64,000 nucleotides of DNA from Xylophilus sp. ASV27. Its GTDB lineage: Bacteria > Pseudomonadota > Gammaproteobacteria > Burkholderiales > Burkholderiaceae_C. The stretch covers positions 1 through 64,000 of the forward strand of contig NZ_JAELTO010000002.1 in assembly GCF_016428875.1 (NCBI RefSeq), in the 5' to 3' direction. Positions 43,769 to 52,196 of the stretch are shown piece after piece. How positions within the stretch are numbered: the stretch's first letter is position 1; every line of letters starts with the position of its first letter. Under the pieces are notes generated by a model that saw only the letters and a list, made by a program, of their open reading frames with translations, did no database searches and had not been told where the DNA came from. Position numbers and translations under genes: made by a program.

Positions 43769-44791
43769 ATGCCTCTATCACGGCGCCAATTCGTGCGTGC
43801 CGGCTTGAATGCCGCAATTGCTTTGGGCATACCAGTCGCCAAACCCAGCGTTGCCGGCGCATCGAGATCCCATGATGCCTTTCCGGTCCGCCCGGTGAAG
43901 CTGTTTGTACCTTTTACACCTGGCACCTCGGGCGACCTGTGGGCGCGTCAGTTGGCACCAACGCTGGAAGCGCGCTGGAGACAGCCCGTCATCGTGGAGA
44001 ACAAGCCCGGCGCGGGAGGCTTGATCGGTGCCGAGCAAGTGGCACGCGCTCAGGCCGATGGGCACACGCTGCTGGTTGGCAGCCAATCGACGGCGTTTGC
44101 GAAGTTCACTTTGGCGGGTGTGCGCATCGACCCACTGGCAGACCTCGATCCCGTCATCAAGTTTCTGAACTACAAGATGCTGTTGGTCGTTAGCGCCAGC
44201 ACGCATGCCAAGGCGAGGAGCCCGGAAGCACTGCTGGCGCTGAGCCGCGCCTCACAAGGCGGCCTGTTCTTCGGCAGCGTGGGGGTGGCCTCGCAGCAGA
44301 GCGTCAAGAACGGCATCCTGGCCGAGGGCATCGGCTTGCGGTTCACGCCCGTGGAATATCCCGGTGTAGCGCAGACAGTCATCGCGCTGGTGCGCGACGA
44401 GGTGCAGTACATCCTGGCTACGCCGGCATCGGTGAAGACCTTCATCGACAACGGCTCGGCCGTGCCAATGGCAGCACTCGCGGACACACGCTATGCCGAC
44501 TGGCCAGCGGTACCGTCTATCCGCGAGTTGGGGCTGAAAGGCTATCTGCCCGATACCTGGGGTGGCCTGTTTGCGCCCCAGGGCACCTCACTTGCCATCA
44601 CGGAGCGCATCGGCCGGGATATCCAGCTGGCAGTGGATGAAACCAAGGACCTGAAGGCCCGCATCGAGTCGTCACTCAGTGGCTCGGTGCCCTTGTCCGA
44701 TCCGCAGTCATTTAGATCAGAACTTAACCTGGAGGCGCAGCAACTGCGGGCCTATCTCCAGCGCATCCATTTCACCAAGAAAGAATCGTGA
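43769..44791 (+). CDS. TTT (Bug) family periplasmic solute receptor
   Basis: A 340-residue receptor with an RRQFVRAG start, a hydrophobic signal and a cleavage region around GASRSHDA. The mature part starts FPVRPVKLFVPFTPGTSGDLWAR and has ENKPGAGGLIGAEQVAR. It groups with 28851 and 40586 by the FxxxGVRIDPLADLDPVIKFLNYK block. The end overlaps the start of the CitE-like gene. First gene of an operon with CitE, CaiB and a second receptor, under the divergent LysR. Confidence 0.92.
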   Translation: MPLSRRQFVRAGLNAAIALGIPVAKPSVAGASRSHDAFPVRPVKLFVPFTPGTSGDLWARQLAPTLEARWRQPVIVENKPGAGGLIGAEQVARAQADGHTLLVGSQSTAFAKFTLAGVRIDPLADLDPVIKFLNYKMLLVVSASTHAKARSPEALLALSRASQGGLFFGSVGVASQQSVKNGILAEGIGLRFTPVEYPGVAQTVIALVRDEVQYILATPASVKTFIDNGSAVPMAALADTRYADWPAVPSIRELGLKGYLPDTWGGLFAPQGTSLAITERIGRDIQLAVDETKDLKARIESSLSGSVPLSDPQSFRSELNLEAQQLRAYLQRIHFTKKES

Positions 44792-44793
44792 TC

Positions 44794-45720
44794 ATGAAGC
44801 CCAACTCCGATATCTGGCCCCTGAGCTCCCTGCTATTCTTGCCTGCGCACAAGATCGAGTGGGCGCGCAAGGTCTCCAAATATAAGCCTTCGGCCGTCAT
44901 TCTCGATCTGGAAGATGCCGTCCCGACCAACATGAAAGCCGAGGCCCGGGAGATCGCCCGCGAAGCCATTGCTGTGCTTGCGGAGGCAGGCATTGCCCCG
45001 TTCGTACGCGTCAATGGCTGGGACTTTGGCGGCCCCCAGGACGTGGAGCGTATAACCGTCCCTGGACTGGCAGGAGTGATGCTGGCCAAGGCCGATTCTG
45101 CAGAGGAGGTGCGTGCGCTCGACCTGGCTCTCACCTATGGAGAAGGCAAAAGCGGCATGGCCCGCGGCTGCGTGGCGATTGTGCCGCTGCCCGAAACCAG
45201 CAACGGCCTTTATGAAGGCCGTGCGCTGGCGCGTGCCAGCCAGCGCTGCATGGGCCTCGCGGGCATGGTCGGCCCGGTCAACGGCGACGTGGCACGCGCC
45301 GCAGGCTTCCTCCCTACGCTCGAAGGCATGGAGCAGCTCTATCTGGCCTCCAAGACCGTGCTCGACAGCCGCGCCGGTGGCGCCATGTACCCCAAGGGCA
45401 GCATCGTCGGCATGCGCATCGATGACCTGGACGCCGTGCGCATGCTATGCCAGCGGGCGAAGCAACTGGGTTTTACCGGTGCGGTACTGATCCATCCAAG
45501 CCACGTGGCCATCGCGAACGAGGTCTTCGCACCCTCCGCCGAGGAAATCGACTATGCGCAGGGTGTGATCGAAGCGGTGAGCCAGGCACAGGAGCGCGGA
45601 GACGGCGCTGTGCAGTTCCGCGGCCAGATGGTGGACTATGCAATGCTGCCGCATGCACACGACGTGCTGCGCCGTGCCCGGCGTATGGGGCTGACCGCAA
45701 CGGAAAGGGCCAATCCATGA
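44794..45720 (+). CDS. HpcH/HpaI aldolase / CitE-like lyase
   Basis: The 308-residue TIM-barrel enzyme resembles CitE and malyl-CoA or citramalyl-CoA lyases. LFLPAHK near the start binds substrate, LDLEDAVP holds acidic residues, and FVRVNGWD has the conserved arginine. The metal ligands are the glutamate in PLPETSNG and the aspartate in VNGDVAR. It should cleave a 3-hydroxy-acid CoA ester to acetyl-CoA and a keto acid. A GTG at 44788 that overlaps the receptor stop is an alternative start. Its stop overlaps the CaiB ATG, so the two act together. Confidence 0.9.
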   Translation: MKPNSDIWPLSSLLFLPAHKIEWARKVSKYKPSAVILDLEDAVPTNMKAEAREIAREAIAVLAEAGIAPFVRVNGWDFGGPQDVERITVPGLAGVMLAKADSAEEVRALDLALTYGEGKSGMARGCVAIVPLPETSNGLYEGRALARASQRCMGLAGMVGPVNGDVARAAGFLPTLEGMEQLYLASKTVLDSRAGGAMYPKGSIVGMRIDDLDAVRMLCQRAKQLGFTGAVLIHPSHVAIANEVFAPSAEEIDYAQGVIEAVSQAQERGDGAVQFRGQMVDYAMLPHAHDVLRRARRMGLTATERANP

Positions 45721-46961
45721 AAGTCGGAGACATCGCCCATCCCGAGCGGATACGCTTCGGCAAACCCCTAGAAGGCGTGCGCATCCTCGCGCTGGAGCAG
45801 GCACACGCCATGCCGTTTGCCACGCAGCTGATGGCCCGGCTGGGAGCCGACGTGGTGCGCATCGAGCCTCCCGACACAGGTGAGCAGGCACGCAATACCT
45901 ACCCGGCCGCGCGCGACCCCGAAGGACGCCTGCTGGGCAGCACCTTCCTGCGCAACAACCTCAACAAGCGATCCATCACAATCGACATCAAAAACCCGGA
46001 GGGCCGCGATCTCGTGCTGCGCTTGGCGGGCAAGTTCGACGTGTTCGCCGAGAACTTCCGCGGCGGCGCGCTGCAGCGCGCGGGTCTGGGCTACGAGGCG
46101 ATGGCGGCGCTGCATCCACGGATCATCTATGCCTCCATTTCCGGCTTCGGCACCGATGGCCGGTCGCCGTACCATGGGCGCGCCGCGTTCGCGCCCATCG
46201 TCGAAGCAATCTCGGCGTTCTATGACTTTAAGCGCACCAAGGATGAGCGGCCGCAGGTAGGCTCCGCCGGAGCCCTGGGCGACACGGCCAGCGGGCTGTA
46301 CGCCGTGATCGGCATCCTGTCCGCGCTGCGCCATCGGGATCGCATCGGTACAGGACAGCACGTGGACATTGCAATGTACGACGTCATGGTCTCGATGGTG
46401 GACGTGATGATGAGCTATGCCTCGATGGGCAAGAAATCGACGCATGTACCCACCTCGCTGACAGCCGCGTTCAAGGCGCGCGACGGCTTCTTCATCCTCA
46501 TGTGCAATACGCGCCAGCACTTCGTAAGCCTGGCCCAGGCAGTGGGCTGCCCGCAGTGGCTGACTGACCCCCGGCTGGAAACCTCGGCCGACTGGGGCGC
46601 GCAGATCGACGCGCTGATCCGCCCCGAAGTGGAGCGATGGGCCTCGGCGCACAGCCATCGGGAAGCAGCGGAGATTCTGGGCCGCGCAGGCATCGCGGTA
46701 GCGCCCTGCCAGAGCATCCAGGAGGTCATGCAAGACCCCCACGTGATCGCCCGCAACATGGTGGTGGAACTGGAGCGCCCGGACGGCGTACCCCAGCCCG
46801 CATGCACGCCGGGCAACCCCGTCAAGATGTCCCGCGTGGCCGAAGGGCCCGAACGCCGCGTGCCCTGGGTCGGCGAGCACACGGGCGAATTACTTGCGCG
46901 GGAATTGGCCCTGGACACCGCACAGATCGAGCGGCTGCGGGACTTCCAAGTGATTGGCTGA
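45717..46961 (+). CDS. CaiB/BaiF class III CoA-transferase
   Basis: A 414-residue transferase translationally coupled (ATGA) to the CitE-like lyase. RFGKPLEGVRILALEQAHAMPFATQLMARLGADVVRIE is the N-terminal block, LNKRSITIDIKNPEG follows, and the catalytic aspartate is D189 in GALGDTASG. Pairing with a CitE-type lyase matches citramalyl-CoA or malyl-CoA pathways, where a CaiB enzyme makes the CoA ester and the lyase splits it. The substrate itself is inference. A second receptor starts 32 bases downstream. Confidence 0.93.
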   Translation: MKVGDIAHPERIRFGKPLEGVRILALEQAHAMPFATQLMARLGADVVRIEPPDTGEQARNTYPAARDPEGRLLGSTFLRNNLNKRSITIDIKNPEGRDLVLRLAGKFDVFAENFRGGALQRAGLGYEAMAALHPRIIYASISGFGTDGRSPYHGRAAFAPIVEAISAFYDFKRTKDERPQVGSAGALGDTASGLYAVIGILSALRHRDRIGTGQHVDIAMYDVMVSMVDVMMSYASMGKKSTHVPTSLTAAFKARDGFFILMCNTRQHFVSLAQAVGCPQWLTDPRLETSADWGAQIDALIRPEVERWASAHSHREAAEILGRAGIAVAPCQSIQEVMQDPHVIARNMVVELERPDGVPQPACTPGNPVKMSRVAEGPERRVPWVGEHTGELLARELALDTAQIERLRDFQVIG

Positions 46962-46993
46962 CGCCGCACTCATCAGTTTTCCGAGGAGCAATA

Positions 46994-47947
46994 ATGATCA
47001 ACAGGCGTTCAACAGTGATGTGTCTGGCCGGCTTCCTGGGCGTTGCCCGGCCGGCGTGGACGCAGGTCTCCGCGCAGCCGATGCGCATCGTCGTCCCCAC
47101 CGGTCCGGGGACGGGAAGCGACGCCACGGCCCGCTTCGTCGCGCAAGCCCTGGGGGCATCCTGGCAAATGCCGGTCGTGGTGGACAACAAGATGGGCGCC
47201 GGCGGCGTGATCGGCACCGACTTCGTGGCCAAGGCCCCGGCCGACGGGCGCACGTTGCTGTTGACCTATGCCTCGCACTACACCAATCAATGGCTGGGCA
47301 AGACGCCTTACGACGCCGTTGCGGATTTCGAGCCCGTGGCGCGCATCGCCTCGTCGGCGCTGGTGCTGGTCACCGCGGCCGACTCGCCGCTGCGCTCCGT
47401 CGCCGACGTTATTGCGGCAGCCCGGCTCAAGCCCCAGGCCTTGTCTTACGGCTCGTCGGGCACCGGCTCGACGTCGCACATGTCGGGGGCGCTGCTGGCC
47501 CACATGGCCCACCTCCAGTTCAACCATGTGCCCTACAAGGCCCCCGGCCAGGTGGCCATCGATGCGGCCAGCGGCCAGGTCGACACGGCCTTCGGGGGCG
47601 TGGCCACCTTCCTGCCGATGATCAGGAGCGGGCGCCTGCGCGCCCTGGCGGTGACGACCGCCGTGCCGTCGCAGCATCTGCCGAACGTGCCCCCGATGGC
47701 GGCATCGGGTCTCGCGGGCTACGACGTCAGCACGCCCATCTGGGTGTTCGCGCCGCGCGGCACCTCGCCTGGTGCCGTTGCGCGGCTTTCGCAAGCGCTG
47801 ACGCGAATGGCGGCCACCGCGGAGTTCGGCAGCTTCTGCCTCGGCCAGGGGCTGGACGTGGATATCCAGGACGCCGCTACCGCCAAGGCCAGCGCGCCCG
47901 CGGAGCTGGAAAAGTGGCGGCAACTGGTGGCCCTGACCACTGCATAA
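46994..47947 (+). CDS. TTT (Bug) family periplasmic solute receptor
   Basis: A 317-residue receptor of the GTGSDATARFVAQALG type. The loop NKMGAGGVIGTDFVAK and the region YKAPGQVAIDAASGQVD are shared with 51026 and 59415. The C-terminal DVDIQDAATAKA is very close to 59415. Signal peptide MINRRSTVMCLAGFLGVARPAWTQ. GAGGAG lies nine bases before the ATG at 46994. It ends the operon; the next gene is convergent. Confidence 0.92.
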   Translation: MINRRSTVMCLAGFLGVARPAWTQVSAQPMRIVVPTGPGTGSDATARFVAQALGASWQMPVVVDNKMGAGGVIGTDFVAKAPADGRTLLLTYASHYTNQWLGKTPYDAVADFEPVARIASSALVLVTAADSPLRSVADVIAAARLKPQALSYGSSGTGSTSHMSGALLAHMAHLQFNHVPYKAPGQVAIDAASGQVDTAFGGVATFLPMIRSGRLRALAVTTAVPSQHLPNVPPMAASGLAGYDVSTPIWVFAPRGTSPGAVARLSQALTRMAATAEFGSFCLGQGLDVDIQDAATAKASAPAELEKWRQLVALTTA

Positions 47948-47956
47948 AGTGCCGCA

Positions 47957-49453
47957 CTACAGCCGCTCCAGCAATTGCCGCCGCATCAGCTTGCCATTCG
48001 CGCTCATCGGCAGCTCATCGATGGCGACAATGCGCGCGGGCCGCTTATAGGGCGCAAGCTGCTCGCGCAGGTACTGATGAAGCGCGGTCTCGTCGGTAGG
48101 ATGGGCGGCATCAGGGACGATGAAGGCGATCACGGCCTCGTTACCGTCGGCCTCCTTCTGGCCGACAACGGCCGAGCGCAGGATGCCGGGAAAGCGGTTG
48201 AGTGTCTGCTCAACCTCGGCCGGGTAGACGTTGAAGCCCGAGCGGATGATCATTTCCTTGATGCGGCCCACCACGAACAGCGCGCCGTCGGCATGCAACT
48301 CGCCCAGGTCGCCGCTGGCGTACCAGCCGCCTTCGCGCATGGCCTCGGCGGTGGCCTGCGGGTCGCGGAAGTAGCCGGGCATCAGGCCGACGCCGCGCAG
48401 CCAGATCTCTCCGCGCTCGCCCGGCGGCAACGCGCGGCCGGTGGCGGGATCGACGATGCGCAGCTCCGCCCCGGGGAAGGCATGGCCGGCACTGGTGTCG
48501 GCGCGGTGCTCGCCCAGGCGCGTGGCATGCAGCGAGCCCGCGTATTCCGACAGGCCGTAGCCGTGGTGCAGCGGCTGGCCGAAGCTGGCCTCGACCCTCA
48601 GCTTGAGCGCCATGTCCAGCGGGCCCGCGCCCGCATACAGGTAGCGCAGGCGCGGCGCCTGCGGGCGCGTGATGCCCTGCTCCGCGCAATGCTGCAGCAG
48701 GCGCGCGAACAGCGCGGGCGGCCCCTGCACCTGGGACACGCCGCGGTACGCGAGCGCGTGGAGCAGTTCCGCGGGCTCGAACTGCGGGCGCATCTCCAGC
48801 GATGCCCCGGCGTGCAGGGAGGCCAGCAGCACGGTACCCAGGCCGAAGATGTGCGTCATGGGTGCATGGGCGTAGACCCGGTCGCCCGGTCCCAGTTCCC
48901 GCGACTCGGCCGAGACGCGCGCGAAGTGCAGCACGCCGCGGTGGGTCATCATCACGCCCTTGGGCGCGCCGGTAGTGCCCGAGGTGAAGATGACGGCGGC
49001 CACCTCGCTCGCCAGCGGTTCGGGCCGCGCCTCGGCCGCGATGCGCGCGGCGCGGCGCAGCAGGCCGTGCACGCAAGAGGGCACGGCCCCGTGCCGCGCG
49101 GCATGCGCGGCGGCCGCGGGTGAGACGCCCGCGGTGAAATACAACGCCCGCGCATCGGCCTTGGCCGCGAAGGCCGCCACTTCGCCCGGCGCCATGCGCG
49201 CGTTCACGCCGCAGGACCAGGCGCCCACGCGGCTGCAGGCGACGATCAGCGCGGCATGCTCGGGGCAGTTCTCGGCCACCACCAGCACGCGGTCGCCGGG
49301 GCGCACGCCGTCCGCGCGCAGTTCGCTTTCCAGCGCATCGGCGAGCATGCCCAGATCGGCATAGCTCAGGCTGCGATCGGGCAGGTGGATGAAGGGCCGC
49401 GCGGGCGCCTCGGCCAGCCAGCGGTCCAGCAGCGCGTGGATGCGTTCTGGCAT
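47957..49453 (-). CDS. AMP-forming acyl-CoA ligase
   Basis: A 498-residue ligase of the class I ANL superfamily. P-loop VIFTSGTTGAPKGVMMTH, the A5-type block HHGYGLSEYAG, the hinge VVGRIKEMIIRSGFNVYPAEVE, and the C-terminal lysine in ANGKLMRR are all present, so both half-reactions should be possible. It resembles fatty-acyl or phenylacyl ligases and is shorter than the synthetase at 2283. It is convergent with the receptor at 46994, only nine bases apart, without a clear terminator between them. Confidence 0.9.
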   Translation of the reverse strand: MPERIHALLDRWLAEAPARPFIHLPDRSLSYADLGMLADALESELRADGVRPGDRVLVVAENCPEHAALIVACSRVGAWSCGVNARMAPGEVAAFAAKADARALYFTAGVSPAAAAHAARHGAVPSCVHGLLRRAARIAAEARPEPLASEVAAVIFTSGTTGAPKGVMMTHRGVLHFARVSAESRELGPGDRVYAHAPMTHIFGLGTVLLASLHAGASLEMRPQFEPAELLHALAYRGVSQVQGPPALFARLLQHCAEQGITRPQAPRLRYLYAGAGPLDMALKLRVEASFGQPLHHGYGLSEYAGSLHATRLGEHRADTSAGHAFPGAELRIVDPATGRALPPGERGEIWLRGVGLMPGYFRDPQATAEAMREGGWYASGDLGELHADGALFVVGRIKEMIIRSGFNVYPAEVEQTLNRFPGILRSAVVGQKEADGNEAVIAFIVPDAAHPTDETALHQYLREQLAPYKRPARIVAIDELPMSANGKLMRRQLLERL

Positions 49454-49480
49454 GGGATCAGCCCACCTCGATGGCCTGCC

Positions 49481-49651
49481 TCACGCCCTGCCGAGCAGCG
49501 GGGCCGGGAGGCGCGCGGCCTGGTTCACCGGCGCGCCGGCCGCATTGCCGACGACGAGGCCGATGGAATCGCCCTGCGCATGCGCAAGGCCCTGGGCGCT
49601 CAGGGCCGGCAGGGCGGCGGCGAGCCGGCGGAGGCGATGGGCGTGGAACAT
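49481..49651 (-). pseudogene. TTT receptor remnant, N-terminal part
   Basis: Fifty-six codons from the ATG at 49651 encode a signal peptide (RRLAAALPALSAQGLAHAQ) and then SIGLVVGNAAGAPVNQAARLPAPLLGRA, the first strand and helix of a Bug receptor. A stop follows and the acyl-CoA ligase starts 27 bases further on. The ligand-binding core is gone, so this is the left stump of a deletion. Confidence 0.72.
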
Positions 49652-49681
49652 GCGTATTTCCCTGATTATTGAAAGAAATCT

Positions 49682-49730
49682 GCCTGCAGCCCAGGTAAGA
49701 CCTGGGTTATTAGCTATATTTTTTGTAGCA
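49682..49730. repeat. Dispersed intergenic repeat, copy 4
   Basis: GCCTGCAGCCCAGG, CCTGGGTTATTAGCTAT and TTTTTTGTAGCA, close to copies 1 and 5. It overlaps the 3' end of the CoA-transferase homologue at 49710, whose last residues CYKKYS and stop are encoded by the repeat. Confidence 0.75.
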
Positions 49731-51020
49731 TCCACAGCATGATGCGAAGACCGCGCCGCGGTGGCGCAGCGCGCCATGGGCCTGGCGCTCCAGCGCGGCG
49801 CGGTGCTCGGGCGCGGCGATGTCCAGCATGCGCTGCACGCGGCGCGACAGCGTCTGGCCGCGCAGGTCGGCCACGCCGTGCTCGGTGACGATCAGGCCCG
49901 CGTCGCAACGCGGCGTGCTCACCGGGCCGCTCAGTTGCGCCACGATGCGCGTCGCGCCTTTGGCGGTGGCGGGCAGCGCGACGATGGGCAGGCCGCCCCG
50001 GCTGCGTGCCGCCCCGCGCAGGAAGTCCACCGCGCCGCCCAGGGCACCCACGTAGACGCCGCCCGCCACCTCGGCGTTGGTCTGGCCGGTCAGGTCCACC
50101 TCGATGGCGGAGTTGATCGCCACCAACTGATGCAGGCTGGCCAGAACCTCGGGGTCGTGCGTGTACTCGGTGCCACGCAGCGCGAGCCCCGGGTTGCGGT
50201 GCGCCCAGCGGCGCAGCCGCTCGCCGCCCATGAGGATGCCGGCGATGCCCACGCCCGCATCGCGGCCCTTGCGCGCGTTGGTCAGCGCGCCGGACTCGGC
50301 CAGCGCGGCGATGCCGTCGCCGATGGCGCCGCTGTGAAAGCCCAGGTCGCGCCGCCCGTGCAGGGCCGAGAGCACGGCCTCGGGGATCTTGCCGATGCCC
50401 ACCTGCAGCGTGGCTGCGTCGGGCACGCGTTCGGCGATGTGGCGGGCTATGGCGCGCTCGGTCGCGCCGGGCGCGGCGCTGTCCGCGTCGAGCGGTGGGT
50501 GCTCGGCGTCCACCAGCAGGTCGAAATCGCCGGCCTGGAGGTGCACGCTGCCGTGCGTCCAGGGAATGGCGGGGTGGACCTCGGCGACCACCACGCGCGC
50601 CTTCTCCAGCGCGGCGGTGAGGTATTCATGCACCAGGCCCAGGCTGTAGCGGCCCTGCCCGTCGGGCGGCGAGACCTGCAGCAGCACCACGTCGGCCGGC
50701 AGCACGCCTTCGCCGATCAGCCGCGGGATGTGCGAGTAGTGGCTGGGCAGGATGTCCAGCACGCCCGCCTGCGCGAGCGCGCGGTGCGTTGCGCTGGCGG
50801 CGTAGCCGAAGAAGTCGATCACGTCGGCCTGCTCGGGCCGCAGCGTGTCGGAGTGGCCGATGCCCACGAACACGCGCAGCCGCCCGCCCTGGGCCAGCGC
50901 ATGACGGTGCTGCACCAATGCGCGCGTGAGCGTCAGCGGCTCGGCCGTGGCCTGGCCCCACCACAGCGTGTCGCCCGCGCGCAGCAGGCCTTGCAGGCGC
51001 GCGGCCAGGTGCTGAGGCAT
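49710..51020 (-). CDS. Acetyl-CoA hydrolase/transferase family protein, non-canonical
   Basis: A 436-residue homologue of the product of 36797. Shared blocks are ILPSHYSHIPRLIGEG, LQVSPPDGQGRYSLG, EVDLTGQTNAEVAGGVYVGALGG, and ITEHGVADLRG-like IVTEHGVADLRG. GIGKIPEAVLSALHGRRDLGFHSGAIGD has glycine where 4-hydroxybutyrate CoA-transferases have catalytic glutamate. The C-terminal CCGCYKKYS comes from the dispersed repeat and is not a family feature. It is five bases downstream of a receptor, so it is likely the CoA-activating partner of that receptor. Confidence 0.86.
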   Translation of the reverse strand: MPQHLAARLQGLLRAGDTLWWGQATAEPLTLTRALVQHRHALAQGGRLRVFVGIGHSDTLRPEQADVIDFFGYAASATHRALAQAGVLDILPSHYSHIPRLIGEGVLPADVVLLQVSPPDGQGRYSLGLVHEYLTAALEKARVVVAEVHPAIPWTHGSVHLQAGDFDLLVDAEHPPLDADSAAPGATERAIARHIAERVPDAATLQVGIGKIPEAVLSALHGRRDLGFHSGAIGDGIAALAESGALTNARKGRDAGVGIAGILMGGERLRRWAHRNPGLALRGTEYTHDPEVLASLHQLVAINSAIEVDLTGQTNAEVAGGVYVGALGGAVDFLRGAARSRGGLPIVALPATAKGATRIVAQLSGPVSTPRCDAGLIVTEHGVADLRGQTLSRRVQRMLDIAAPEHRAALERQAHGALRHRGAVFASCCGCYKKYS

Positions 51021-51025
51021 CGGCG

Positions 51026-51988
51026 CTATACCTTTACGCCGGCCAGGTCCACCAGGCGCTTCCACTTGTCGAACTCCCTGGGCGCGGAGACCTTCAACTC
51101 GGCCGGCCCCTGGATCGCGACGTCCAGGCCCTGGGCCTGGCACAGATCCTTGAACTCGGGCATGGCTGCCGCGGCCATCATGGCGGCGCCGATGGTTTCC
51201 ACGATCGGCGTGGGCGTGCCGGCGCGCACCAGGGCGAGGATCGGCGTGACGAAGTCGTAGCCCTTCAGGCCCGACTCATCGAGCGTGGGCACCTGGGGCA
51301 GCGAGGCCGAGCGCTTGAGGCTGCTGACGGCGAGGATGCGGATCCTGCCCGCCTGCAGCAGCGGCAGCGTCGCGCCCGTGCCGTTGAAACCCACCTGGGC
51401 CTGGCCCGAGGCCACCTCCAGCGCCGCCTGCGAGGCCGACTTGTAGGGCACGTGCAGCATGTGGATACCGGCCTGGTGGGCCAGCATCACCGCTGCCAGG
51501 TGCGACGAGGTGCCGGCGCCCGGCGACGAGTAGCTCACGCTGTCGGGCGTCTTCTTCGAGGCGTCGACCACGTCCTGCACGGTCTTGAACGGCGAGTCGG
51601 CCGGCACGAACACCACGATGGGCGCCTGCGCGAAGGCGGCCACCGGCGTGAAGTCGGCCCGGGCGTCGAAGGTGAGCTTGTCGTACAGCGCCGGAAAGCT
51701 GAAGTGCGCGCCGGTGGTGAACAGGATGTTGTAGCCGTCGGGCGCCGTCTTGGCGACGAAGTCGGTGCCCAGCACGCCGCCCGCGCCCGCCTTGTTCTCG
51801 ACGAACACCGACTCGCCCCACTTCCTGCCCATCTGGGTGGTGATGAAGCGCGCCGTGATGTCGGTGCCGGTGCCCGGTGCGTTACTGACGATGGCGCGCA
51901 CCGGCTGGCTCGGATAGGCGGCGGCCCGGGCCGCGAACGGCAGCCCCGCGCAGGCAACGGCCAGGGTGAAGTGGCGGCGTTGGATCAT
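51026..51988 (-). CDS. TTT (Bug) family periplasmic solute receptor
   Basis: A 320-residue receptor with signal peptide RRHFTLAVACAGLPFAARA and the binding loops NAPGTGTDITARFI and NKAGAGGVLGTDFVAK. YKSASQAALEVASGQ replaces the usual YKAPGQ block. The ATG at 51988 has GGAG 11 bases upstream. Upstream at 52058-52119 is the best example of the IclR-like promoter module. With 49710 it forms a two-gene unit. Confidence 0.92.
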   Translation of the reverse strand: MIQRRHFTLAVACAGLPFAARAAAYPSQPVRAIVSNAPGTGTDITARFITTQMGRKWGESVFVENKAGAGGVLGTDFVAKTAPDGYNILFTTGAHFSFPALYDKLTFDARADFTPVAAFAQAPIVVFVPADSPFKTVQDVVDASKKTPDSVSYSSPGAGTSSHLAAVMLAHQAGIHMLHVPYKSASQAALEVASGQAQVGFNGTGATLPLLQAGRIRILAVSSLKRSASLPQVPTLDESGLKGYDFVTPILALVRAGTPTPIVETIGAAMMAAAAMPEFKDLCQAQGLDVAIQGPAELKVSAPREFDKWKRLVDLAGVKV

Positions 51989-52057
51989 GGTGTGGTGTCT
52001 CCGGAAAAAAGCTGCTCCGCGCCGGCCCGCTTTCAGAGTCGTCCGCGCAGTGCAGGC

Positions 52058-52119
52058 ATTGGACGAGCCCGGCCGCACGCGGGTCAACGCTGCCGGGCCA
52101 TGCGTTCCGTACCTCGGAA
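52058..52119 (-). promoter_or_regulatory. IclR-type operator and promoter of the 51988-49710 unit
   Basis: On the minus strand a perfect TTCCG-N5-CGGAA (52105-52119) is followed after 16 bases by TTGACC (52082-52087) and after 18 more by TCCAAT (52058-52063). The start codon at 51988 is about 70 bases further on. The same arrangement occurs upstream of the liv binding protein. Operator position just upstream of -35 suits an activator. Confidence 0.6.
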
Positions 52120-52196
52120 GAAATGATGGTCACCGGCGCGCGAGTGCCCAGCGGCGCGTGCCGCTCGCCTCCTGGGGCTTATTCCACGCGACACCG

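Noticed and set aside
49761-51260. Open frame of 499 codons on the plus strand
   Set aside because: It mirrors the CoA-transferase homologue on the minus strand, is rich in His/Ala/Arg/Gln, and matches no family. High-GC shadow frame.
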